This document shows positions 8,254-16,298 of a stretch of 64,000 nt of DNA, piece by piece. The position numbers and the translations under genes are program-made. The stretch comes from Paenibacillus sp. OK003 (GTDB taxonomy: Bacteria; Bacillota; Bacilli; Paenibacillales; Paenibacillaceae). The notes under the pieces are model-generated. The model made no database searches. It had not been told where the DNA came from and worked only from the letters and a program-made list of their open reading frames with translations. Each line of letters starts with the position of its first letter. Position 1 is the stretch's first letter. The DNA lies in contig NZ_FOBD01000025.1 in assembly GCF_900109515.1 (NCBI RefSeq), positions 1-64,000 of the forward strand, given 5' to 3'.

Positions 8254-9225
8254 ATGTCCTTTCAACAAATTATGTGTCAGCAGGCAGCCAAGCAGATGTT
8301 ACAGAGCAGTTTGAGACGTCAGGCCATAAGTCATGCTTACTTGTTTAGCGGACCATCCGGCAGTGGACAATTGCAGACGGCGATTACATTTGCGAAAGCG
8401 ATATTCTGTACAGAGCTTGAAGATGATGCCTGCGGACAGTGTCTTGAATGTCGTAAGGTGGAACATGGAAATCATCCGGATCTAACGATGCTTGCACCGG
8501 ATGGGAATAACATTAAAATTGATCAGATTCGCGATCTGCAGCGTATCTTTTCGTACCGATCAGAGGCGGGGCATCCCAAAGTATATATTATCGAACAGGC
8601 CGAGAAAATGACTGTCCAAGCGGCCAACAGCTTGCTGAAGTTTCTGGAAGAACCACAGGTGCCCGCGGTAGGCATTTTGATTACGGATAATGGACAGGCG
8701 ATGCTGCCGACTATTCGTTCACGCTCTCAATTGGTTCCTTTCAGTGCACTGAATCCGGAAGAGATGCTGCAATCGCTGATTGCGGAAGGGCACCCTGCCA
8801 ATCTGGCTCGCTCTGCCGTCCATTTAGCGTCAGGACTGGAAGCATGTAGAGAAATTCTCCAGCAGAATTGGTTTGCAGAAATTAGAAACGTAATGTTACA
8901 ATTAGGGAAGGAGTCCCTGGGTAGAGGAAGTACCTCATTGATCTCTGCACAGCAGAAGCTTTTTAAAACCGGACTCTCAGAACACCTGGATACGATGCTT
9001 AGCCTGTTCCATTTATGGTTCAGGGATATGCTGTATGTCCAGTATGGTAGGCATGAACATATCGTTTTTATAGATCAGTTGGACATGCTGTCTCAGTTGG
9101 CCCATACCCGCAGCACCGAGCAGTGGGTTTCCTACATGGATATGGCCGCAGCATGCAGAAAAAAATTGCGTTTCAATGTCAATGGCCAGCTTTGTCTGGA
9201 GCAATTTTTGATCGGTTTGGCATAA
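8254..9225 (+). CDS. holB: DNA polymerase III delta' subunit
   Basis: Part of the clamp-loader complex that places the beta clamp on DNA. An AAA+ fold is visible with SHAYLFSGPSGSG near residues 26-38, a four-cysteine zinc module (C...CGQCLEC) near 52-66, and the sensor block VQAANSLLKFLEEP near 130. The Walker A lysine is replaced (GSGQLQT), consistent with delta' subunits not binding ATP. It is 323 residues long with a strong GAGGAGGAAGT directly before ATG 8254. Confidence 0.95.
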   Translation: MSFQQIMCQQAAKQMLQSSLRRQAISHAYLFSGPSGSGQLQTAITFAKAIFCTELEDDACGQCLECRKVEHGNHPDLTMLAPDGNNIKIDQIRDLQRIFSYRSEAGHPKVYIIEQAEKMTVQAANSLLKFLEEPQVPAVGILITDNGQAMLPTIRSRSQLVPFSALNPEEMLQSLIAEGHPANLARSAVHLASGLEACREILQQNWFAEIRNVMLQLGKESLGRGSTSLISAQQKLFKTGLSEHLDTMLSLFHLWFRDMLYVQYGRHEHIVFIDQLDMLSQLAHTRSTEQWVSYMDMAAACRKKLRFNVNGQLCLEQFLIGLA

Positions 9226-9342
9226 GACTGGGAGAGGACAGATTTTGTTCCAATCATATGCAAACGGTTATAACTTCGGCGGGTTCCCTAAGAAGACAGG
9301 GCTTCAGACGAAGTGGGATTGGCTTACGAGGGGGTTAATTTT

Positions 9343-10143
9343 TTGTACAGTGTAGTGGGTGTCCGTTTCAAAAAAGCGGGCAAAATTTATTACTTCGATC
9401 CCCTGGACCTTCCCATTGAAAAAGAAAACTGCGTTATCGTGGAGACAGCGCGGGGGGTAGAGTACGGTAAGGTTGTCGTTGGCAAGAAAGAAGTAGGCGA
9501 GTCTGATGTGGTGTTGCCGCTCAAAAAGGTCATCCGGGTGGCGGGCGAGACAGATGCCCGTGTCGTAGATGAGAACAAGCGCGCAGCAAAAGAAGCATTC
9601 GGTACTTGTTTAAATAAAATCAAAGACCACGGCCTCAAAATGAAGCTGGTCGATGTGGAATTTACGTTTGATCGCAATAAAATTATTTTTTATTTTACAG
9701 CTGAAGGAAGAGTGGATTTCCGGGAGCTGGTCAAGGATCTGGCAAGCATTTTCCGGACACGGATCGAACTGAGACAGATCGGTGTACGTGATGAAGCAAA
9801 GATGCTTGGAGGGATCGGACCTTGCGGCCGAGTATTATGTTGTTCTTCCTGGCTGGGAGACTTTGAGCCGGTATCAATCAAGATGGCTAAAGATCAGAGC
9901 CTGTCACTGAATCCGACGAAAATTTCCGGGTTGTGCGGAAGACTCATGTGTTGTCTGAAATTTGAGCATGATAACTATGAAAGTGTGAGGGAAGAATTGC
10001 CGGCTGTAGGCAAGTTGGTCGTCACCTCTTTGGGTGAAGGAAAAGTTGTCGGCATCAATGCGGGTAATCGCACAGTCCATGTTCAACTGTTCGACATCAG
10101 TAAAGTCAAAGAACTTCCGCTGGATGACGTCGTTATCAAGTAA
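9343..10143 (+). CDS. ricT: PSP1-domain protein RicT (YaaT)
   Basis: A 266-residue protein. TTG 9343 is chosen over the in-frame GTG 9313 because GAGGGGG (9328-9334) precedes it and the product then begins like the B. subtilis protein (YSVVGVRFKKAGKIYYF). Two cysteine clusters, C161/C166/C167 and C198/C203/C204, match those that bind an iron-sulfur cluster in the RicA-RicF-RicT complex. In B. subtilis that complex directs RNase Y to specific mRNAs and promotes the Spo0A phosphorelay, competence and biofilm formation. It lies between holB and yabA. Confidence 0.93.
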   Translation: MYSVVGVRFKKAGKIYYFDPLDLPIEKENCVIVETARGVEYGKVVVGKKEVGESDVVLPLKKVIRVAGETDARVVDENKRAAKEAFGTCLNKIKDHGLKMKLVDVEFTFDRNKIIFYFTAEGRVDFRELVKDLASIFRTRIELRQIGVRDEAKMLGGIGPCGRVLCCSSWLGDFEPVSIKMAKDQSLSLNPTKISGLCGRLMCCLKFEHDNYESVREELPAVGKLVVTSLGEGKVVGINAGNRTVHVQLFDISKVKELPLDDVVIK

Positions 10144-10171
10144 ACCATAAAGGTTGCTTCGGGGTGGAAAC

Positions 10172-10540
10172 TTGGAAAAGAAAAATCTGTTTACACACAT
10201 TCATGAAATGGAAACCCAATTGGGTCAGTTGCACAGTGATTTAGGAGATTTAAAAATGATTGTTAAAGAGTTGCTTGAAGATAATCAGCGGCTTACCATC
10301 GAGAATGAGCAGTTACGCAAACTGCTGAAGCGTGAAGCTCCGGCAGATTTGCCCATCGCATCGGCACTCGCTCCGGTAGCAAGGCCCGCGGGTCCAGCTA
10401 CTGGTGAAGATGTTGTAGGTGAAGGGTATGATAATCTGGCTCGGTTGTATCACGAAGGATTCCATATCTGCAATGTCTATTATGGACATTTGCGGACGGA
10501 AGGCGATTGTCTGTTCTGCCTGTCTTTTTTGAATAAATGA
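10172..10540 (+). CDS. yabA: DNA replication initiation control protein YabA
   Basis: A 122-residue protein with an N-terminal leucine-zipper-like coiled coil (about 1-60), an Ala/Pro-rich hinge, and a C-terminal zinc module with His, CNVYYG and CLFC near residues 98-118. YabA tethers DnaA to the DnaN clamp and limits re-initiation of replication. TTG 10172 is chosen over TTG 10154 because GGGGTGG lies just upstream and the product starts MEKKNLF, like the B. subtilis MDKKELF. A strong terminator follows. Confidence 0.95.
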   Translation: MEKKNLFTHIHEMETQLGQLHSDLGDLKMIVKELLEDNQRLTIENEQLRKLLKREAPADLPIASALAPVARPAGPATGEDVVGEGYDNLARLYHEGFHICNVYYGHLRTEGDCLFCLSFLNK

Positions 10541-10545
10541 AGTGG

Positions 10546-10572
10546 CCGTAGGGATCCCCTACGGTTTTTTTT
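10546..10572 (+). terminator. terminator after yabA
   Basis: An 8-bp perfect stem (10546-10553 with 10557-10564) is followed by eight T residues. Confidence 0.92.
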
Positions 10573-10616
10573 CAAGGTTAAGAACCTTGTCTGAGATATA
10601 GAGTACCGGAGGATGA

Positions 10617-11405
10617 GTGTATCATATGACAGAAATATCAGTAAAACTGCAAGATTCGGAACGCATCGACGATTTGCTCTCTCATGATTTGAAGATTATT
10701 CAAAGTGATGAAGTGTTTAGTTTTTCGATGGATGCCGTATTGTTGGCCCGATTTGCTTCAGTACCGAAACGTGGTCGTGTGCTTGATCTGTGTACAGGCA
10801 ATGGGGTTGTTCCCATTCTGTTGACCACACGGACGCAGGCGAGTCTGGAGGGCATTGAAATTCAACCAAGATTGGCAGATATGGCACGTCGCAGCGTTCA
10901 GCTGAATGCATTGGAAGAATCCATTACGATTCATGAAGGTGATTTGCGTGAACTCGTGAAAGAAACGGGCCATGCTGTATACGATGCGATAACGGTTAAC
11001 CCTCCGTATATGCCCTTGAATGGAAGTGACCTCAAGATGAACACTCATCAGGCAATGGCACGCCATGAAATCGGTTGTACACTGGAGGAAGTCATTCAGG
11101 CCTGCAATCGACTGGTGCGCAATGGCGGTAAAGTATCCATGGTTCATCGCCCGCAGCGTTTAGGAGAGATCATCTCTCTGATGCGTGAGTATAAACTTGA
11201 ACCGAAGCGGATTCGGATGGTACATCCCCGTGCTCATTTGGAAGCCAATATGGTGTTGATTGAAGCACTCAAGGATGGAAAACCGGAGGTACGCATGCTT
11301 CCACCACTGATTGTCTACAATGAAGAGGGGAAATACTGCGAAGAAATCATGGACATCTATTACGGTGCACAGCATGCACAACGGACAACGGAAGGAGGGT
11401 TATAG
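10617..11405 (+). CDS. yabB: SAM-dependent tRNA1(Val) (adenine-N6) methyltransferase family (YabB/TrmN6)
   Basis: A class I methyltransferase with a VLDLCTGNGVVPILL SAM-binding loop near residue 50 and the NPPY catalytic motif of N6-adenine methylases near 124. The closest characterised relative, E. coli TrmN6, modifies A37 of tRNA-Val. GGAGG at 10608-10612 suits GTG 10617 (spacing four); ATG 10626 is an alternative start. It ends directly before rsmI. The yazA nuclease gene found between them in B. subtilis is absent. Confidence 0.9.
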   Translation: MYHMTEISVKLQDSERIDDLLSHDLKIIQSDEVFSFSMDAVLLARFASVPKRGRVLDLCTGNGVVPILLTTRTQASLEGIEIQPRLADMARRSVQLNALEESITIHEGDLRELVKETGHAVYDAITVNPPYMPLNGSDLKMNTHQAMARHEIGCTLEEVIQACNRLVRNGGKVSMVHRPQRLGEIISLMREYKLEPKRIRMVHPRAHLEANMVLIEALKDGKPEVRMLPPLIVYNEEGKYCEEIMDIYYGAQHAQRTTEGGL

Positions 11406-12287
11406 ATGACATTGCATATTCAGAAGAGCTACGCGGAGCAGTCGAGTGATGCTGGTAAACTATATCTGGTAGGAACACCGATCGGTAATCTGGAAGATAT
11501 AACATTTCGAGCAATTAAAACATTGCAGAGCTGTGACATCATTGCAGCCGAGGACACACGTCAGACCCGAAAGCTGCTTACCCATTTTGAAATTACACCA
11601 TCGATGTTGTTCAGTTACCATGAGCATAATAAGGCAGCCAGTGGCCCTGAACTAATACGCTATATAATAGAAGGAAAAAATTTGGCACTCGTCAGTGATG
11701 CCGGTCTGCCGGCCATTTCGGACCCTGGTTCCGATCTTGTAAAACTTGCGCTGGAAGCTGGAATTACGGTCATTCCCATTCCTGGAGCCAATGCCGCGTT
11801 ATCAGCTCTGATCGTATCCGGTTTACCGACGGAGCGCTTCACATTCGGCGGTTTTTTGCCGCGGGAGAAAAAAGACATGCGAAAAGTGATCGAAGCTTTT
11901 AATGAGTCCAACGGTACGTTGTTATTTTATGAGTCCCCTCACCGTATTCGCAAAACGTTGGCCTATCTCGAAGAGATTCTGGGTGATCGGTCGATCGTAC
12001 TGGCACGTGAGCTTACGAAACGTCATGAGGAGTTCGCAAGAGGCAGTATCCAAGAGTGCATAGACTGGCTTGAGGAACATCCGCCACTTGGAGAATATTG
12101 TTTGCTTGTAGAAGGTATCAGGGAAGAGGAGCGTAAGGCGGAGCGGGAAGCCTGGTGGCAGCTGTTGTCTTTGGAGGATCATGTGAGCCATTATGAGAAT
12201 GAAGGACTTAGTCGGAAAGATGCGATGAAGAAAACGGCAACAGATCGGGGTTTGACGAAACGAGATGTGTATAATGCGTTAATCTGA
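11406..12287 (+). CDS. rsmI: 16S rRNA (cytidine-1402 2'-O)-methyltransferase RsmI
   Basis: Tetrapyrrole-methylase fold with the RsmI signature LVGTPIGNLEDITFRA near residue 20, AAEDTRQTRKLL near 48 and SDAGLPAISDPG near 98. It methylates the ribose of C1402 in the ribosomal P site. It is 293 residues long, as in the family, with GGAGGG four bases into the end of yabB, which suggests coupling. Confidence 0.95.
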   Translation: MTLHIQKSYAEQSSDAGKLYLVGTPIGNLEDITFRAIKTLQSCDIIAAEDTRQTRKLLTHFEITPSMLFSYHEHNKAASGPELIRYIIEGKNLALVSDAGLPAISDPGSDLVKLALEAGITVIPIPGANAALSALIVSGLPTERFTFGGFLPREKKDMRKVIEAFNESNGTLLFYESPHRIRKTLAYLEEILGDRSIVLARELTKRHEEFARGSIQECIDWLEEHPPLGEYCLLVEGIREEERKAEREAWWQLLSLEDHVSHYENEGLSRKDAMKKTATDRGLTKRDVYNALI

Positions 12288-12472
12288 TAACGAATCAACA
12301 AAAATATACTGGAATAGGGAATATAACCTTAAAGGCACCTTAGATCCAACCTTAATGGAATATGAAAAAAACGAGCAGAGCGGAGAAAAAAATATATTAC
12401 AAACATCACCGCTCCTCTTTTTGGAGTTGAACAGACTCCTAGCTCGATTTTTTGGTGAAAACCAATAAGAAA

Positions 12473-12514
12473 GCAAAAAAATACCTTCCAGCGGTGGGGT
12501 TCACACCGGGAAGG
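12473..12514 (-). terminator. abrB terminator (reverse strand)
   Basis: The hairpin has arms 12484-12489 with 12509-12514, plus inner 12492-12496 with 12504-12508. Reading the reverse strand it is followed by a T-run at 12474-12480. It lies 64 bases past the abrB stop codon. Confidence 0.85.
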
Positions 12515-12577
12515 CGATCAAGGAATATAAAAAGGTTAGAAATAACAATTTAATAAGACCATTATACCTGATATTTC

Positions 12578-12832
12578 TTATTTTGTCACAGGTGCAGGGA
12601 TTTCGGAAATACATTCGTTACAAACAATTTTACCTTTGAAATAAGTAACGTTCTCTGCATTGCCACAGAAGATACAAGCTGGTTCGTATTTTTTCAACAT
12701 GATGCGCTCGCCGTCAACATAGATCTCAAGAGCATCTTTTTCACCAATACCGAGCGTACGGCGCAATTCGATTGGAATAACTACCCGTCCCAGTTCATCC
12801 ACTTTTCTTACAATACCTGTTGATTTCATCAT
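12578..12832 (-). CDS. abrB: transition-state regulator AbrB
   Basis: A DNA-binding repressor of post-exponential genes. Residues 1-50 carry the swapped-hairpin AbrB fold (STGIVRKVDELGRVVIP, ELRRTLGIGEKDALEIYVD). Unlike the 94-residue B. subtilis protein, the C-terminal part holds two CxxC pairs (CIFC and CNEC, 17 residues apart), suggesting a zinc ribbon. It is read from ATG 12832 with AGAGGAG upstream. It has a consensus promoter and tandem Spo0A boxes, so repression by Spo0A~P is likely. Confidence 0.95.
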   Translation of the reverse strand: MMKSTGIVRKVDELGRVVIPIELRRTLGIGEKDALEIYVDGERIMLKKYEPACIFCGNAENVTYFKGKIVCNECISEIPAPVTK

Positions 12833-12862
12833 TATAATCAGTGCTCCTCTCAGCTAACGATC

Positions 12863-12879
12863 ATTGTCATTATTCGACA
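12863..12879 (-). promoter_or_regulatory. tandem Spo0A boxes in the abrB leader
   Basis: On the reverse strand TGTCGAA (12873-12879) is followed ten bases on by TGACAAT (12863-12869). The boxes lie roughly 15-40 bases downstream of the predicted transcription start, as in B. subtilis abrB, where Spo0A~P blocks transcription. The second box differs from TGNCGAA at two positions. Confidence 0.7.
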
Positions 12880-12902
12880 TTATTTTATGTTTTATGATAC
12901 TC

Positions 12903-12931
12903 ATCATACCAACGATTCCCAAAACAGTCAA
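12903..12931 (-). promoter_or_regulatory. sigma-A promoter of abrB
   Basis: On the reverse strand, TTGACT (12926-12931), a 17-base spacer and TATGAT (12903-12908). Confidence 0.85.
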
Positions 12932-13028
12932 CCTTAAAATTAGCTTAAAATAAAGGCTGTTTTTGACAAGATTACGAGTGGTAAGGGGTTAGAAGCCATT
13001 TTTCGTATTTAAACATCAATGTCAGCTT

Positions 13029-13107
13029 TGTCGATTTGGAAAACGACAAAACTACCTTATTCGACAATATTCGTCAAAACATGTCGAATCCTTGGTGGTA
13101 TTATACT
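13029..13107 (+). promoter_or_regulatory. Spo0A-box cluster and promoter region of the HD-domain gene
   Basis: Three exact TGNCGAA sites lie at 13060-13066 (reverse), 13070-13076 (reverse) and 13082-13088 (forward), with a near match at 13029-13035. A -10-like TATACT lies at 13102-13107 and no good -35 hexamer precedes it. This recalls Spo0A-activated sigma-A promoters in which a 0A box sits near -35. The direction of control is inferred. Confidence 0.55.
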
Positions 13108-13150
13108 GAAAAAGCGACAAATACAAATGATATTAAAGGAGTGAATAGAC

Positions 13151-14431
13151 ATGGAACAGCGTTTGACGGAAGAAAAGGTGTTTAAAGATCCGGTACATAA
13201 TTATATCCATGTGCAAGATCCGATTATATGGCAGTTGATCAACACACCCGAGTTTCAACGTTTACGCCGAATCCGTCAATTGGGAACATCATTTCTTACT
13301 TTCCATGGTGCAGAGCACAGCCGCTTCTCACATTCCTTGGGCGTCTACGAAATTACGCGTAAGATTATTTCCCAATTCGAAAGAAGTCACTATTCAGATT
13401 GGCCAAAGGAGGAAAAAACGGTAGCCCTTTGCGCAGCATTGCTCCATGATCTTGGACATGGACCATTCTCTCACTCTATAGAAGAAGCCTTTGATATGAA
13501 TCATGAGGATTGGACTTGTCGGATCATTACAGGTGATACCGAAGTAGGGGCGATCTTAAGACGGTATGCTCCTGATTTTCCCGAGAAAGTGGCTTCTGTT
13601 ATTCAAAAAACATATGAGCAACCTATTGTCGTTAATTTGGTTACGAGCCCGCTCGATGCGGACCGCATGGATTACTTGCTTCGTGATGCCTACTTTACAG
13701 GTGTAAACTATGGGACGATCGACCTTGACCGTATCCTGCGTATGCTGCGTCCATATCACGGACGAATCGTAGTTAAGGAGTCGGGCATGCACGCCGTGGA
13801 GGATTACTTGATGTCCAGGTACCAGATGTACTGGCAAATTTACTTTCATCCGGTTACCCGAAGTTCGGAAATTATATTGCGACAAATATTTAAGCGGGCG
13901 AAAAGTCTCATACAGCAAGGTTTCCAATTCCGCTTCATGATTGATCCACTGCCCCAGTTATTCAATGGAGATCTATCGGTGGATGAATATTTACAACTGG
14001 ATGAAGCTTTGATTCAGACGGCATTTATGCAGTGGCGCAAAGAGGACGATGCTGTTCTTAGTGAATTATGCGAACGTTTTATAGATCGCAAATTATATAA
14101 GTATGTAGAGATTGAACAGATCGACGTAAACATGATTGAAGAGATCCGGGAAGCCTTCACTGTAGCCGGTCTTAATCCCGAGTATGATCTGGAAATTGAT
14201 TTTCCAACGGATAATCCGTATGATGTGTTTCGTCCGGATGAATCCACGGACAAGCAGATTCTGCTGCTTGACCGACAAGACAAGTTACATGAGTTGTCAG
14301 AGGTGTCCGACATTGTCCGTTCAATCAGTGGTCTTCATCGCGGCAAGCATCACTTGTATTATCCGCAAAATAAGGTGGATGCGATTGTTCATGAATTACC
14401 GTCCCATATACGCCCCTATTTCTCACATTAA
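13151..14431 (+). CDS. ywfO: HD-domain phosphohydrolase (YwfO/SAMHD1-like dNTPase family)
   Basis: A 426-residue protein with the HD-domain metal ligands: H in AEHSRFSHSLGV, H99-D100 in LLHDLGHGPFSHS, and a later D in SPLDADRMDYLLRD. Relatives hydrolyse nucleoside triphosphates, often dNTPs. The C-terminal part matches the YwfO type. AAAGGAG lies eight bases before ATG 13151. In B. subtilis this gene is elsewhere on the chromosome; here it replaces metS between abrB and tatD. Confidence 0.88.
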   Translation: MEQRLTEEKVFKDPVHNYIHVQDPIIWQLINTPEFQRLRRIRQLGTSFLTFHGAEHSRFSHSLGVYEITRKIISQFERSHYSDWPKEEKTVALCAALLHDLGHGPFSHSIEEAFDMNHEDWTCRIITGDTEVGAILRRYAPDFPEKVASVIQKTYEQPIVVNLVTSPLDADRMDYLLRDAYFTGVNYGTIDLDRILRMLRPYHGRIVVKESGMHAVEDYLMSRYQMYWQIYFHPVTRSSEIILRQIFKRAKSLIQQGFQFRFMIDPLPQLFNGDLSVDEYLQLDEALIQTAFMQWRKEDDAVLSELCERFIDRKLYKYVEIEQIDVNMIEEIREAFTVAGLNPEYDLEIDFPTDNPYDVFRPDESTDKQILLLDRQDKLHELSEVSDIVRSISGLHRGKHHLYYPQNKVDAIVHELPSHIRPYFSH

Positions 14432-14759
14432 ATGATGTGCGATGCTGTTCAAGAATCATGATGCAAAGAAGCTTTCGAAAAGAGCTATTTTTCATGATAC
14501 AGTAATCTGCTTTAATGGAGAGTACATGTAGATCGACATAATTTTGTAATCAGAGTAATTAGAATACAACCCAGCGGCTAAAAATAAGCAACATATAGAT
14601 ATGAAAGAACTTGTCTCCTCTACATGTTGTACTCAATGAACTAATGGAACGAAATGTAAAAAAATGATTCAAATTAATAATATTTATGTTCTGGCTAAGA
14701 TCTGCAGAATGGATTAAAAAGAGATAGTCGTTTATTCGACATGAAGGGAGATATACAGC
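14432..14759. other. AT-rich intergenic region before tatD
   Basis: One exact Spo0A-box match (TTCGACA, 14735-14741) lies 19 bases before the tatD start. Nothing else can be supported: no paired promoter boxes and no terminator hairpin. Confidence 0.4.
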
Positions 14760-15530
14760 ATGATGTTGTTCGACACACATACACACCTGGATGCACCACA
14801 ATTCGACGAGGACCGCGAGGAAATGATTCAGCGTGCTGTGGATGCGGGCGTTGGTCGCATGATTAACGTTGGCTTTAACCGGGAGACTATTCCATCCACG
14901 ATGAAGCTGGCTGAAACCTATGATTTTATATATGCTGCGGTAGGCTGGCACCCAGTGGATGCAATCACGATGCAGGAGGGTGATCTGGAATGGATTGCAT
15001 CTTTATGCAAGCATGAAAAAGTGGTAGCTATCGGTGAAATTGGTCTAGACTATTATTGGGACACTTCACCGAAAGAGGTTCAACATCGCGTATTACGACA
15101 ACAGATTGGTCTTGCCCGTGAGTTGAATATGCCGATTGTCATTCACAACCGGGATGCGCATGAGGATATTGTAAAAATTCTGCGTGAAGAGAAGGCTGGA
15201 GAAGTAGGCGGTGTCATGCATTCCTTCTCTGGCAGCTGGGAAACGGCGAAAATGTGTCTGGATTTGGGCTTTCATCTTTCCTTCGGAGGACCGATCACGT
15301 TCAAAAATGCGAAGCAGCCCAAAGAGGTACTTGAGAAGGTTCCTATGGACCGATTTTTCATCGAGACGGATGCTCCTTATTTGACACCTCACCCTTATCG
15401 TGGAAAACGAAATGAGACAGCGCATGTACGTCTGGTTGCAGAAGCAGCTGCGGAAATTAAAGGCATTTCGGTAGAGGAAATTGCAGCAATAACGACCAAA
15501 AATGCCATGGAACGATTTGGGATTCGTTAA
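14760..15530 (+). CDS. tatD: TatD-family metal-dependent deoxyribonuclease
   Basis: A TIM-barrel amidohydrolase-type nuclease with the metal motif DTHTHLD at the N-terminus, AIGEIGLDYYWD near residue 90, VIHNRDAH near 128, HSFSGSWE near 152 and the ETDAPYLTP motif near 203. It is 256 residues long, typical for TatD/YabD. The start is ATG 14760 or the adjacent ATG 14763, with GAAGGGAG upstream. Confidence 0.93.
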   Translation: MMLFDTHTHLDAPQFDEDREEMIQRAVDAGVGRMINVGFNRETIPSTMKLAETYDFIYAAVGWHPVDAITMQEGDLEWIASLCKHEKVVAIGEIGLDYYWDTSPKEVQHRVLRQQIGLARELNMPIVIHNRDAHEDIVKILREEKAGEVGGVMHSFSGSWETAKMCLDLGFHLSFGGPITFKNAKQPKEVLEKVPMDRFFIETDAPYLTPHPYRGKRNETAHVRLVAEAAAEIKGISVEEIAAITTKNAMERFGIR

Positions 15531-15652
15531 AATATAGAGCAAAACGGGTGAAAAAGTGAGTTAGGCGGAGTTAATTTGCTTTTTGATCCAAATAAATCAA
15601 GAATATTACAATATTTTAACCAAATATTTAGAAAAACGTACTTGAACAACGC

Positions 15653-15682
15653 TTTACAACATGCATAGAAACAGGATATCAT
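15653..15682 (+). promoter_or_regulatory. candidate promoter of the riboswitch transcript
   Basis: TTTACA (15653-15658), an 18-base spacer and TATCAT (15677-15682). It lies about 90 bases upstream of the riboswitch. Confidence 0.4.
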
Positions 15683-15767
15683 CTTTTCAGTGAATTGTTG
15701 TGCGGAAAATTGGACAGATGTTCGGGGGATGAACAAAGGGACACTTTCCGATGAAACAACATTACTT

Positions 15768-16032
15768 TCATGAATCAGTCTCGCTGAGTCTCCGTTAACG
15801 GAGAGCGGGGGAACCAATAGGGCTTAAACATCGGTGATTGCAGCCGATGCGCAATATGCGCTGACCCAAAAGCAGCGTATGAATCTGCGAAGCCGTATTT
15901 GATTTCTTCTTTGGGTCTCGGGGTGAATTCAAGGGCGTCCGCCATGAGCGGATGACCGGAGATAGGGCGGCTCTCTTTCGCCCGAACCCGACAGCTAACC
16001 TCGCAAGCGGAAAAAGAGAGGCAACCTCGTGC
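15768..16032 (+). promoter_or_regulatory. cyclic-di-AMP riboswitch (ydaO-yuaA motif)
   Basis: The conserved blocks of this RNA class appear in order: a CTCCGTTAACGGAG stem, GAGCGGGGGAACCAA (15802-15816), GGGTGAATT (about 15921-15929), and the 3' block with CCGAACCCGACAGCTAACC (about 15982-16000) closed by a purine stem near 16020. This class binds cyclic di-AMP and turns gene expression off. It is often placed before cell-wall remodelling and potassium-transport genes. Here it lies upstream of the 3D-domain protein, with a terminator at 16064-16110. Confidence 0.92.
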
Positions 16033-16063
16033 ATGAATTTCCGATATTCAGAATCATTCGGAA

Positions 16064-16110
16064 GCCACGAAAGAGTTCCTCTTAAACTCTTTCTTTGGCT
16101 TTTTTGTTTT
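16064..16110 (+). terminator. riboswitch-controlled intrinsic terminator
   Basis: A stem of GCC (16064-16066) and an 8-bp block (16070-16077 with 16085-16092) closes at GGC (16097-16099) and runs into a T-tract. It lies between the aptamer and the coding region, so it is the probable expression platform. Confidence 0.85.
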
Positions 16111-16298
16111 TGAATAAAAGAAATACGGTCATCATACGGTAAGTATTCAGGAGGATGACATCATGTTGCGAAGATTGATTCATGGTGCAGAACCGGATTA
16201 TGTTGGTCCGATCTGTGTTCTGTAGAAAATTTGGTATAGTCGCGTCAAAGACATCATGCATTACTTTAGACGGCGAGGCTATGAAGGAGGACGGAGAA

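Noticed and set aside
16182..16298. N-terminal extension of the 3D-domain protein
   Set aside because: The extension has no ribosome-binding site and is not membrane-signal-like. GTG 16299 with AAGGAGG fits better.
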